Below, in pieces: positions 6,587 to 13,545 of a DNA stretch of 18,847 nucleotides. Below the pieces are notes generated by a model that saw only the letters and a list, made by a program, of their open reading frames with translations, was not told the DNA's origin and searched no databases. This DNA is from Lachnospiraceae bacterium (GTDB taxonomy: Bacteria; Bacillota; Clostridia; Lachnospirales; Lachnospiraceae): positions 1 to 18,847 of the forward strand of contig JAAVAF010000026.1 in NCBI GenBank assembly GCA_014804225.1, given 5' to 3'. Numbering within the stretch: position 1 is the first letter of the stretch; every line of letters starts with the position of its first letter. The position numbers and the translations under genes are program-made.

Positions 6587-7531
6587 ATGGCAGATGTAAA
6601 AAAAGTAGCAACAAGAGAGAGCTACGGAAACGCTCTCGTTGAAATCGGTAAGGAAAATCCGAATTTGGTCGTTCTTGACGCTGACCTTGCGGCAGCGACG
6701 AAGACTGGCGTGTTCCGGAAGGCATTTCCGGACAGACATATTGACTGTGGTATCGCGGAATGTAATATGGCAGGTATCGCGGCAGGCTTATCGCTTTCGG
6801 GAAAGATTCCGTTTATGAGTTCGTTTGCGATGTTTGCGGCTGGACGTGCGTTTGAGCAGGTAAGAAACTCGATTGGTTATCCGCACTTAAACGTAAAAAT
6901 CGGTGCGACACATGCGGGCATCACGGTAGGCGAGGATGGCGCTTCTCATCAGTGTAACGAAGATATTGCCCTGATGCGCACGATTCCCGGTATGGTGGTT
7001 ATGTGCCCGGCGGATGATGTGGAGGCAAGAGCGGCAGTTCGCGCGGCAGTAGAATACGAAGGACCTGTCTATATCCGTTTCGGACGTGCGGCAGTGCCCG
7101 TGATCAACGACAGACCGGATTACAAGTTTGAGATTGGAAAGGGTACAGTTGTCAGAGAGGGAACAGATGTAACCATCGTGGCTACAGGTATCTGTGTGGA
7201 TTCTGCGCTCGGTGCAGCTGAAATGCTTGAGAAGGACGGCGTGAGTGCGGAAGTTATCAATATCTGTACCATTAAGCCGCTTGACGAGGAGGTTATTGTC
7301 AATTCTGTTAAGAAGACAGGAAAGTGCGTAACCGCCGAGGAGCATTCGGTAATCGGTGGACTTGGCAGCGCAGTCTGTGATGCACTCTGCAAGTCATATC
7401 CGGCGCCTGTGTACAAAATTGGTATGCAGGATATGTTCGGTGAGTCTGGTTCGGCAGCGGCTTTGATCGAGAAGTATAAGCTTGACGCAAAGGGTGTTTA
7501 TGAGCAAGTGAAAGAGTTCCTGAATAAATAA
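6587..7531 (+). CDS. tkt: Transketolase, C-terminal subunit
   Basis: 314 residues, covering the pyrimidine-binding and C-terminal domains of transketolase. The catalytic Glu is Glu58 in the motif GIAECNMAGIAAGL, which activates the cofactor held by the partner subunit. Further marks are GEDGASHQ in the middle region, RFGRAAVPV, and a C-terminal domain ending with the usual GESG segment. The gene follows the N-subunit by 88 bp, filled mostly by the palindromic repeat; GAAAGGAG at 6567-6574 is the likely ribosome binding site, a rather long 12 bases before the ATG. Both subunits must be made in equal amount, so the structured spacer may matter for expression. Its link to the pentulose kinase and AraD suggests a role in pentose use rather than only in housekeeping. 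Confidence 0.95.
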   Translation: MADVKKVATRESYGNALVEIGKENPNLVVLDADLAAATKTGVFRKAFPDRHIDCGIAECNMAGIAAGLSLSGKIPFMSSFAMFAAGRAFEQVRNSIGYPHLNVKIGATHAGITVGEDGASHQCNEDIALMRTIPGMVVMCPADDVEARAAVRAAVEYEGPVYIRFGRAAVPVINDRPDYKFEIGKGTVVREGTDVTIVATGICVDSALGAAEMLEKDGVSAEVINICTIKPLDEEVIVNSVKKTGKCVTAEEHSVIGGLGSAVCDALCKSYPAPVYKIGMQDMFGESGSAAALIEKYKLDAKGVYEQVKEFLNK

Positions 7532-7545
7532 TTTGGAGGAATGGT

Positions 7546-8664
7546 ATGAGTAGTTCAAAGGTATATTTTACATCATTTAAGGCTACAGGAAACGAAAACC
7601 TTTTGCAGAAGCTGCACAGACTGATGAAGACGGCAGGCTTTGAAACAATTGACTTTCAGGAAAAATATGCGGCGATTAAGATACATTTCGGAGAATATGG
7701 GAATCTTGCCTTTCTGCGTCCGAACTATGCAAGAGTCGTGGCAGACTACGTAAAGGAACTGGGTGGGAAACCGTTTTTGACGGACTGTAATACCTTATAT
7801 GTTGGTAGTAGAAAGAATGCACTTGACCATTTGGAAACAGCCTATATTAACGGTTTTTCCCCCTACCAGACAGGTTGCCATGTGATTATCGGTGATGGAT
7901 TGAAGGGAACGGACGAGGCGCTTGTGCCGATTAATGGTGAGTATGTCAAGGAAGCAAAAATCGGTCAGGCAATCATGGACGCGGATATCTTTATCTCGCT
8001 GACGCATTTCAAGGGACATGAGATGGCGGGCTTTGGAGGCACGTTGAAAAATATCGGAATGGGATGCGGTTCCAGAGCGGGAAAAATGGAGCAGCACTGC
8101 GACGGTAAGCCGAGCGTAGATCAAAGTGGCTGTATCGGCTGCGGTGCATGCGGCAGAATTTGCGCACATGGAGCGCCAATCATAACGGACGGAAAAGCGA
8201 AAATCGACCATGACAAATGTGTCGGCTGCGGACGTTGTCTTGCAGTGTGTCCGAAAGATGTGATTGCGGCAGATTTTTCTGATTCGATTGCTGTATTGAA
8301 TTACAAGATGGCAGAGTACAGCCTTGCTGTGTGCAAAGACAGACCATGTTTCCATGTGTCACTGATTTGTGATGTGTCGCCGAATTGCGACTGTCATGCG
8401 GAAAATGATATTCCGATTATACCGAATGTCGGAATGCTTGCGTCGTTTGACCCTGTGGCGCTGGATCAGGCTTGCGCAGACTTATGCAATCAGATGGAGC
8501 CCGTTGCGGACAGTATTTTGGGTGAGAATTTAAAAGAGCATGGAAATCATGAAGGTCATGACCATTTTCATATGACGCATCCTGATACGGAGTGGAAATC
8601 GTGCATTGCGCATGCTGTGAAAATTGGACTTGGAGCGGATCAGTATGAGTTGATTAAGATTTGA
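7546..8664 (+). CDS. DUF362 protein with two [4Fe-4S] ferredoxin clusters
   Basis: 372 residues. Residues 1-185 match the DUF362 fold as I know it, with KIHFGEYG, a GSRKNAL segment, HFKGHEMAGFGGTLKNIGMG and conserved Gly/Cys. Two ferredoxin motifs follow, C-x2-C-x2-C-x3-C at Cys196/199/202/206 and Cys225/228/231/235; only the second has the usual CP ending, the first reads CAHG. A C-terminal domain of about 130 residues holds further cysteines (263, 268, 275, 281, 283, 310, 314) and a His-rich stretch at 332-345. There is no signal peptide, so it is a cytoplasmic redox protein. Function unknown for the family; electron transfer or cluster handling is a fair guess. It begins 14 bp after transketolase with GGAGG in the gap, so it is probably co-transcribed, though its link to sugar metabolism is not evident. 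Confidence 0.9.
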   Translation: MSSSKVYFTSFKATGNENLLQKLHRLMKTAGFETIDFQEKYAAIKIHFGEYGNLAFLRPNYARVVADYVKELGGKPFLTDCNTLYVGSRKNALDHLETAYINGFSPYQTGCHVIIGDGLKGTDEALVPINGEYVKEAKIGQAIMDADIFISLTHFKGHEMAGFGGTLKNIGMGCGSRAGKMEQHCDGKPSVDQSGCIGCGACGRICAHGAPIITDGKAKIDHDKCVGCGRCLAVCPKDVIAADFSDSIAVLNYKMAEYSLAVCKDRPCFHVSLICDVSPNCDCHAENDIPIIPNVGMLASFDPVALDQACADLCNQMEPVADSILGENLKEHGNHEGHDHFHMTHPDTEWKSCIAHAVKIGLGADQYELIKI

Positions 8665-8752
8665 TTGCAGCGAAGAGAATCTAAAACAATGGGAGCAGCA
8701 GTAAATTGGATTAAGTGTCCAAAATAATGTAATAGACTTCATATTTTGTAAA

Positions 8753-8784
8753 ATGAAAGCCCCATTTTTATGTGGGGCTTTCAT
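8753..8784. terminator. Bidirectional terminator between convergent genes
   Basis: An 11-bp perfect stem ATGAAAGCCCC/GGGGCTTTCAT (8753-8763, 8774-8784) with a T-rich 10-base loop lies between the DUF362 gene (plus) and the RsiV-like gene (minus). T-runs on either side are short, so strength is uncertain. The rest of 8665-8819 shows nothing else. Confidence 0.75.
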
Positions 8785-8819
8785 GTGTTTGCTTATGGTA
8801 GCTGTTTTAATACAATTAA

Positions 8820-9614
8820 TTATTTCAAAAACCCATCCTGTACCAAATCCTGTACAACCTCTGTAGGAATTTCAAATTCCACAATTCCCATATATCCGGG
8901 AGCCGCTTCGTATTCGTCGAAGACAATCATCAGTTTTCCGTTTTCATTGACATAGAACGTAGTGTCCTCGTTTATAGATTGGAAATCCGACTCCGGAACA
9001 TCACCGTCTATAAAATACATAACCGAGTCGTCTGCTGCCATCTGCTCCCGCATTTGCTGCTTAATATTTTCGGAAATAGGAGTTATAAAGTCAACACCGT
9101 TTTGAAACAATCCGGACAGCTGAATCATTTCTCCAGTCTGCTTATTAATATGATAAATTTTCACCATCTGTGAACCACTTGCCATGATAAGAAACTGGTC
9201 AAAACGAATCGAGAACAAATGTTCATTATCCGTAATCACGGAGTAATCCAGTTCGACGTCCATATGCCCCTCGCCCCCTGCCGCTGCGACATCTGCTTCA
9301 TATTGTGCAATGATTTCATCCGTGTATTCCTGAATACTCTTATTAATCTTTTGGGTCGTTTCTTCGTTCACCGTACCATCTTCATTTTTTACACTGACCT
9401 CGGGGACTTTAATGTTTGCTTCCATATTGTTTTCGGAGCTTTCATATGTTCGAAACGTTACAATCTCCGCGATCGCTCCAATCACCGGAATTTTTGACAT
9501 CGCATGGGCAATGCTTGCACTGGAATTTGCCATCACTGTAATGATCAGCATTGCTATGACAACAGCCCCTAACGCGCTTCCAGCATATACCATTATGTTT
9601 GATTTCTTTTCCAT
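8820..9614 (-). CDS. RsiV-like (DUF4163/DUF3298) membrane-anchored extracellular protein
   Basis: 264 residues from the ATG at 9614, chosen over 9644 because GGAGG lies just before it (9621-9625 on this strand). A short cytoplasmic tip of about 8 residues is followed by a membrane anchor at 8-28, then an extracellular part. Residues 40-160 resemble DUF4163 and 170-252 DUF3298 (GLFQNGVDF...; FYVNENGKLMIVFDEYEAAPGYMG), the pair found in the Bacillus anti-sigma factor RsiV and the deacetylase PdaC. The short tip leaves no room for a sigma-binding domain and no sigma factor gene is adjacent, so it cannot be a standard anti-sigma factor. A role in sensing or binding wall or lysozyme-like ligands is possible but unproven. 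Its own promoter faces away from the VanZ-like gene. Confidence 0.8.
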   Translation of the reverse strand: MEKKSNIMVYAGSALGAVVIAMLIITVMANSSASIAHAMSKIPVIGAIAEIVTFRTYESSENNMEANIKVPEVSVKNEDGTVNEETTQKINKSIQEYTDEIIAQYEADVAAAGGEGHMDVELDYSVITDNEHLFSIRFDQFLIMASGSQMVKIYHINKQTGEMIQLSGLFQNGVDFITPISENIKQQMREQMAADDSVMYFIDGDVPESDFQSINEDTTFYVNENGKLMIVFDEYEAAPGYMGIVEFEIPTEVVQDLVQDGFLK

Positions 9615-9674
9615 ATATTTTTCCTCCTTTTTTGAAATGAGCAAACAGTAACAAATATCAAAAAATATTAGTTT

Positions 9675-9702
9675 GTTATAGTTTTTGAAAAATTTAAAAC
9701 AA
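9675..9702 (-). promoter_or_regulatory. Promoter of the RsiV-like gene with flanking GTTTGTT boxes
   Basis: On the minus strand: TTGTTT (9702-9697), 16-bp spacer, TATAAC (9680-9675). The start point would be near 9668, with a leader of about 54 nt. GTTTGTT (9671-9677) touches the -10 and its inverted copy AACAAAC (9698-9704) covers the -35; another AACAAAC lies at 9719-9725. Confidence 0.55.
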
Positions 9703-9758
9703 ACCTTAAAAAATATTAAACAAACATCAATAGAATAATGACTAAGAGTATGCTAAAC

Positions 9759-9773
9759 TTGTACACAGTACAA
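9759..9773. promoter_or_regulatory. Perfect palindrome TTGTAC-ACA-GTACAA, possible operator
   Basis: A 6-bp perfect inverted repeat with a 3-bp spacer, 38 bp upstream of the VanZ-like start. Its left half could also serve as a -35 (TTGTAC, then TTTAAA at 9782-9787 after 17 bp), which would put an operator on the promoter; the resulting leader would be very short. Confidence 0.5.
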
Positions 9774-9810
9774 AATCATAATTTAAAAAATACATTTTGA
9801 GGAGGCAACA

Positions 9811-10461
9811 ATGGTTCGATTAATATCAATGGGGATAGAATGCATTTCATCAATGGTTTTTCTGATTCCCGTTATTATTATATTACAGTATATTTTATTC
9901 AAACAGCACGGTTTTTATCAATTTGTTATGATACTAATCACAGCAATTTATTTTATGGCAATGTATTCCGTGACAGGTCTTCCGACCGCGTACACGCTGC
10001 GGTTTGACTTCAGCCTGAACCTGATACCTTTGATCGATATTATGAACAGCCCCGCAGAATATATCAAAAATACGGTATTGAATATCCTTTTGTTTATGCC
10101 GCTGGGTTTTCTTCTGCCCGTTATATGGAGTGAGTACCGCAATGCAAAAAAGATGGTACTTACAGGATTAGCGCTGTCTGTTATCATTGAAATATTGCAG
10201 ATATTCACATTCCGGTTCACGGATATTGACGATTTGATTACAAATACTCTTGGAACGGCACTTGGATATGTCATTGCAAAAATGATTTCTTTCAAACTGC
10301 CGTTGAAAATATCCGAAAAAGAAAAAACAGTTTCCATGAAGTATGAACCTGTTATCATTTGGGGGACGGTTTTTCTAATCGGATTTTTTCTGAAACCGCT
10401 CGTGTCAAACGCAATATGGGATGCAGTTTTGTATAGTTCATGGTGGGAGGGTATTAAATAA
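9811..10461 (+). CDS. VanZ-like membrane protein
   Basis: 216 residues with about five or six membrane segments (roughly 10-30, 37-55, 87-106, 115-133, 144-160, 181-198). The VanZ-family signature is clear: NILLFMPLGFLLP at 91-103, an EILQIFTFR segment at 127-135, and DIDDLITNTLG at 138-148 followed by GY. VanZ in Enterococcus gives low-level teicoplanin resistance by an unknown mechanism; most family members in Clostridia have no proven role and stand apart from vancomycin operons, as here. GAGGAGG at 9799-9805 gives a strong start. It is divergent from the RsiV-like gene, sharing a 196-bp AT-rich region with several inverted repeats. No van genes are nearby. Confidence 0.9.
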   Translation: MVRLISMGIECISSMVFLIPVIIILQYILFKQHGFYQFVMILITAIYFMAMYSVTGLPTAYTLRFDFSLNLIPLIDIMNSPAEYIKNTVLNILLFMPLGFLLPVIWSEYRNAKKMVLTGLALSVIIEILQIFTFRFTDIDDLITNTLGTALGYVIAKMISFKLPLKISEKEKTVSMKYEPVIIWGTVFLIGFFLKPLVSNAIWDAVLYSSWWEGIK

Positions 10462-10563
10462 ATCAGCTTTGGAAAGAATGCTCCGCTTGCTTCTTGGATT
10501 TAAAATGAAAATATGTTTCGCTGATAGATATTTTCTTAAATGCGCTTTCAATTGCACGAACCG

Positions 10564-10599
10564 ATATGAATTGCACTTCATATAACATTATGCTATACT
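10564..10599 (+). promoter_or_regulatory. Promoter with -35 inside a palindrome
   Basis: TTGCAC (10571-10576), 17-bp spacer, TATACT (10594-10599) with an extended -10 TG at 10591-10592. ATATGAA (10564-10570) and TTCATAT (10577-10583) form a perfect 7-bp inverted repeat that exactly brackets the -35 hexamer, suggesting repressor control. It drives the small zinc-ribbon membrane protein gene. The rest of 10462-10563 shows nothing firm. Confidence 0.75.
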
Positions 10600-10623
10600 G
10601 ATTGAGAGAGGAGAAAGTAAAGC

Positions 10624-10980
10624 ATGATCTGGTTTTTAATATTAAAGTGTATTTCGGGTTGTATTTTTGGACGGATAGTTAATCGGGTGATAGAAAACAA
10701 AGGATATACGCAAGATTGGTTTTGGTGGGGATTTTTCTTTGAATTGTATGCGCTGATTGTTGCGTGTCTACTGCCTAAAAAAGTAATACATATCAATGAA
10801 GATGAAAATTATTTCGGATCCGATGAGTCGGTTGTTGCGCATAATGCCTCTGATGATTCGAAGAAAATGATCGCTGTCTCAGAAGTGTCAAAGGGTTGGA
10901 CATGTCCGCTTTGCGGGGAAATGAATGCAGGCTATACAGGCACTTGCGGCTGCGGGTATAACACATCCGGAAATATATAG
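10624..10980 (+). CDS. Small membrane protein with RanBP2-like zinc ribbon
   Basis: 118 residues, family not recognised. The N-terminus has a hydrophobic start (about 1-18) and a second hydrophobic stretch (about 32-50, aromatic-rich), then an acidic linker. The C-terminus carries W-x-C-x2-C-x3-N-x6-C-x-C, close to the RanBP2-type zinc finger pattern (usually C-x2-C at the end). The overall spacing C-x2-C-x10-C-x-C is the mirror image of the ribbons in the gene at 2474. The start has GGAG about 10 bases upstream and the gene has its own promoter and terminator, so it is a single-gene unit. Function unknown; a membrane-anchored binding module is a reasonable description. Confidence 0.75.
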   Translation: MIWFLILKCISGCIFGRIVNRVIENKGYTQDWFWWGFFFELYALIVACLLPKKVIHINEDENYFGSDESVVAHNASDDSKKMIAVSEVSKGWTCPLCGEMNAGYTGTCGCGYNTSGNI

Positions 10981-11049
10981 TTTACAAAATAAAGGAGTTT
11001 TTATCCGCTATGCAGTGATTTTAATAAAATTCATATAAGCTTTATTAAT

Positions 11050-11092
11050 AAATTATCCTTAAAAGTCGAATTGACTTTGCGGATAATTTTTC
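11050..11092 (+). terminator. Terminator after the small zinc-ribbon gene
   Basis: Outer stem AAATTATCC/GGATAATTT (11050-11058, 11081-11089) with an inner stem AAAGTC/GACTTT (11062-11067, 11073-11078), followed by T residues. The inner arm doubles as a -35-like TTGACT for the next gene. Confidence 0.8.
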
Positions 11093-11100
11093 TATATGAT
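11071..11100 (+). promoter_or_regulatory. Promoter overlapping the terminator
   Basis: TTGACT (11071-11076), 18-bp spacer, TATGAT (11095-11100). The -35 lies in the terminator stem and the -10 just beyond its T-run. The start would be near 11107, about 33 nt before the ATG at 11140. Confidence 0.55.
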
Positions 11101-11139
11101 TAGGAAATTGCGGAAGGATAAAAGAGGGGAGGCATCTCA

Positions 11140-11838
11140 ATGAGAAAAATTTTGAAGAATATTTTAATAACCGGATTGTTTTTATTCTTAATCACTTTTT
11201 CTGCGCTTTTGACATATCTGCACTTTTTTGCATCAGATGACAAAGATTTATCCGGAAATTGGACAGCAAAGCTGGACATGACAAAACAATCGGCTGTCAC
11301 AGCGCTTAGCTGGCTGCAGGATATAGAAGCAGTTTCGATATCCCTTGAAGATATGGAAGACTATATGCAAGGATTGACTATAGAGGTCAATTTAACTTTG
11401 GAGCAAACTGCCAATTCTGAGGGAACGTTTCATTGCAATATCCTGCCGGAAAGCTACGATGTCTGTAATCAGGCTGCCTATGAGGCATTTGCTGCGGCTT
11501 TTGAGGAGCTTTTGATTGAGCGGCTTCGCATGGCGGGCTATACGGGTAATATAGACAAGGAAACCATTGAAGAACTTGTAACAGAAACGTTTGGAATGTC
11601 CACCGTTTCTTATTTGGAGTCTTGTGGTCCTAGGCTGCTGCCTTCCTTAAAGGATTTACAGGCGCAATATGATGGCAGTGGTACTTATAAAACGGAAGAA
11701 GGCATCCTCACTAGGCAGTTCGATGACGGACAGGAAGTTACCACAAAGACAGAATACTATATCCGAAAGGATTCCAGACTGATCTTGTCAGAGGAAACCG
11801 ATTCCGGTCATTCCCCCGTGATGTACATTTTGCAATAA
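11140..11838 (+). CDS. Membrane-anchored extracellular protein, unknown function
   Basis: 232 residues, not recognised. A positively charged tip (RKILKN) is followed by a membrane helix at about 8-30; no clear signal peptidase site, so it is probably anchored with the rest outside. The outer part is acidic with helical and strand-like sections, and starts with a GNWTAKLDMT segment typical of small beta-domain proteins that measure or bind something, though no family can be named. AGGGGAGG lies before the ATG. The D,D-carboxypeptidase gene starts 67 bp downstream with no terminator visible between, so the two are probably co-transcribed, hinting at a wall-related role. Confidence 0.75.
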   Translation: MRKILKNILITGLFLFLITFSALLTYLHFFASDDKDLSGNWTAKLDMTKQSAVTALSWLQDIEAVSISLEDMEDYMQGLTIEVNLTLEQTANSEGTFHCNILPESYDVCNQAAYEAFAAAFEELLIERLRMAGYTGNIDKETIEELVTETFGMSTVSYLESCGPRLLPSLKDLQAQYDGSGTYKTEEGILTRQFDDGQEVTTKTEYYIRKDSRLILSEETDSGHSPVMYILQ

Positions 11839-11905
11839 ATCCAAAACAATTAATTGCTTGGAAAATTTTTATAGAAATCGATAAAAAAGCGGGAAAGGAG
11901 TTTAT

Positions 11906-13345
11906 ATGAAAACAACCTTAAAGAAAATAAGTGCCTTTATATTGTCCGTAATCTTGGTATGTTTAAGCTTGCCTGTCAGTGCAGACGCAAGTTATGAAAT
12001 TCCCGGAACTTATCAGGTACAGACGGATACCGGCGCTGCATATACGGTAAAAACATTGGATTATAGCTATGACCACAACACCTATCTCTCCTTGCGGGAC
12101 ATTGCTGTGGTTTTGAATGGCACAGAGAAATCCTTTTCTTTGGCAATCACAAAAAATGCCGTAACTCTGAACCCGGGAGGCGCTTATACGTCTGTAGGAG
12201 TGGAGAATGCCCCTTGGGAAGACCCTGAAAATCCGGATATTTCCCTGCGGCGAAACGAATTTAAGGTAGGAGAACAAAAAGTACGATACTATACGCTGAT
12301 TATGACACTTCCGTCAGGTCATTACGATTGCTTTATGATGGCAGCAGATCTGGCTATGATTCTGGATGTGGATATTACCGTTTCCGATGCAGGTAACTTG
12401 CTAATCAACACACAGGCTCCGTTCAGTATCTCCCCTTCCGATTTGGAGCGGGACGGTTATTTTTACGGAGTCAACAGCGTGTTGGTAGGAGATGCCACCA
12501 CTGGGGAACTCTATTACCGGTATCAGTCCGATACGCCTTATCCGATAGCCAGCACTTCCAAGCTTATGACATGCCTTTTGACGATGGATGCCATCTCGAC
12601 AGGGCATCTTTCCCTTGAAAAATCGGTCACAATTTCGGAAGCAGTTCAGGCTCTATCGAAGTCAGATGATGGGGTGATTCCCTTAGAAGCCGGGGAACAA
12701 ATCACAGTGCATGAGCTCCTATTGGGCGCCCTTCTTCCCTCAAGCAATGAATGTGCGCTATGCCTTGCCGAATCAATTGCCGGTTCGGAGGAAGCTTTCG
12801 TACAAATGATGAATCAGAAAGCGGTGGAATTAGGACTCTCTCAAGCAACTTTTTTCAACAGCAATGGTCTGCCCTCCTATACGGAAGAGCCTATTCCCTC
12901 AAAGCGTCAGAACCGTATGAGTTCTGAGGACATGTTCCGGTTGGTATCATACCTTTTGAAGGTGTATCCACAGGTCACGGATATCACGTCTCTGGAATCT
13001 GCCACCCTGCAATCCCTTGACCTTGAAGTGCGTAATACGAACCCGCTTTTGCATAATCTGCCAGAAGTCACCGGATTAAAGACCGGAACGACCAACAAAT
13101 CCGGAGCCTGTCTGGTCACGTCTTTGGCTGTAGATGACGGGAATACACAGCATGATCTGGTAGTCATTGTTTTGGGTACCGAGGATTCGATAGAAAGAGG
13201 GCGCGTTTCGGAATTGTTGGCGAAATATGCTTTGCAGACCTTTCATAAGGGTATAGAAGAAACGCAAACTGAGGCAGTTCCCCAAAATCTGCCCACACAC
13301 GCTGAGGCGGCAGTGGATTGGATCCTTCGAACTGCACGCAATTAG
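11906..13345 (+). CDS. D-alanyl-D-alanine carboxypeptidase, S11 (DacF-like), with N-terminal copper-amine-oxidase-like domain
   Basis: 479 residues. It trims the terminal D-Ala from peptidoglycan stem peptides outside the membrane. A signal peptide ends near VSADA (25-29). Residues about 35-168 look like the copper amine oxidase N-terminal-like stalk module (YLSLRDIAVVL), often found on Clostridia wall proteins. The penicillin-binding catalytic core follows with all three motifs: STSK at 216-219 (Ser216 nucleophile, Lys219), SSN at 279-281 and KTG at 392-394. A C-terminal beta domain and the membrane-binding amphipathic helix typical of longer family members are absent or very short (about 35 residues after the core). 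AAAGGAG precedes the ATG. It is likely co-transcribed with the unknown anchored protein upstream. Confidence 0.93.
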   Translation: MKTTLKKISAFILSVILVCLSLPVSADASYEIPGTYQVQTDTGAAYTVKTLDYSYDHNTYLSLRDIAVVLNGTEKSFSLAITKNAVTLNPGGAYTSVGVENAPWEDPENPDISLRRNEFKVGEQKVRYYTLIMTLPSGHYDCFMMAADLAMILDVDITVSDAGNLLINTQAPFSISPSDLERDGYFYGVNSVLVGDATTGELYYRYQSDTPYPIASTSKLMTCLLTMDAISTGHLSLEKSVTISEAVQALSKSDDGVIPLEAGEQITVHELLLGALLPSSNECALCLAESIAGSEEAFVQMMNQKAVELGLSQATFFNSNGLPSYTEEPIPSKRQNRMSSEDMFRLVSYLLKVYPQVTDITSLESATLQSLDLEVRNTNPLLHNLPEVTGLKTGTTNKSGACLVTSLAVDDGNTQHDLVVIVLGTEDSIERGRVSELLAKYALQTFHKGIEETQTEAVPQNLPTHAEAAVDWILRTARN

Positions 13346-13380
13346 GACGTGCAAAATGGTTATTATGGCGATATTATTTT

Positions 13381-13420
13381 AAAACGATATTTTTGTTTTT
13401 TATCATATTTTTATCGTTTT
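13381..13420 (+). terminator. Possible weak terminator in a T-rich region
   Basis: AAAACGATA (13381-13389) and TATCGTTTT (13412-13420) form a 9-bp inverted repeat around a 22-base T-rich loop, 35 bp after the carboxypeptidase stop. The T content continues to 13440 with repeated TCAT/TCGT steps. It is AT-rich and the loop is large, so strength is doubtful. Confidence 0.35.
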
Positions 13421-13453
13421 TACATCATCTTTGCATCATTTTGTCGTATATTC

Positions 13454-13481
13454 TTGCATACAGGATATCATCTGTTATAAT
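13454..13481 (+). promoter_or_regulatory. Promoter of the SIMPL gene
   Basis: TTGCAT (13454-13459), 16-bp spacer, TATAAT (13476-13481) with extended -10 TG at 13473-13474. The start point would be near 13488, about 58 nt before the ATG at 13546, which has GGAGG at 13536-13540. Confidence 0.75.
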
Positions 13482-13545
13482 GAATAAAAAAATAAATTTA
13501 TCCATATGTATCAAAAGAATGGATCCATAAGAACGGAGGACAAGA

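Noticed and set aside
6398..6739. Minus-strand frame sharing a peptide with another frame at 17210-17431
   Set aside because: The shared peptide is only the translation of the two palindromic repeat copies; both frames lie largely antisense to real genes and have no ribosome binding site support.
9811..10461. Vancomycin/teicoplanin resistance operon
   Set aside because: Only a VanZ-family protein is present; no vanH, vanA, vanX or vanRS genes lie nearby, and the D,D-carboxypeptidase is of the ordinary S11 type, not VanY.
11008..11019. Tiny frame ATG-CAG-TGA after an AAAGGAG sequence near 10990
   Set aside because: It encodes only two residues; there is no leader-peptide logic such as runs of one amino acid before an attenuator.
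13390..13450. Short tandem repeat in the T-rich region
   Set aside because: TCAT/TCGT steps recur but with irregular spacing and no fixed unit.
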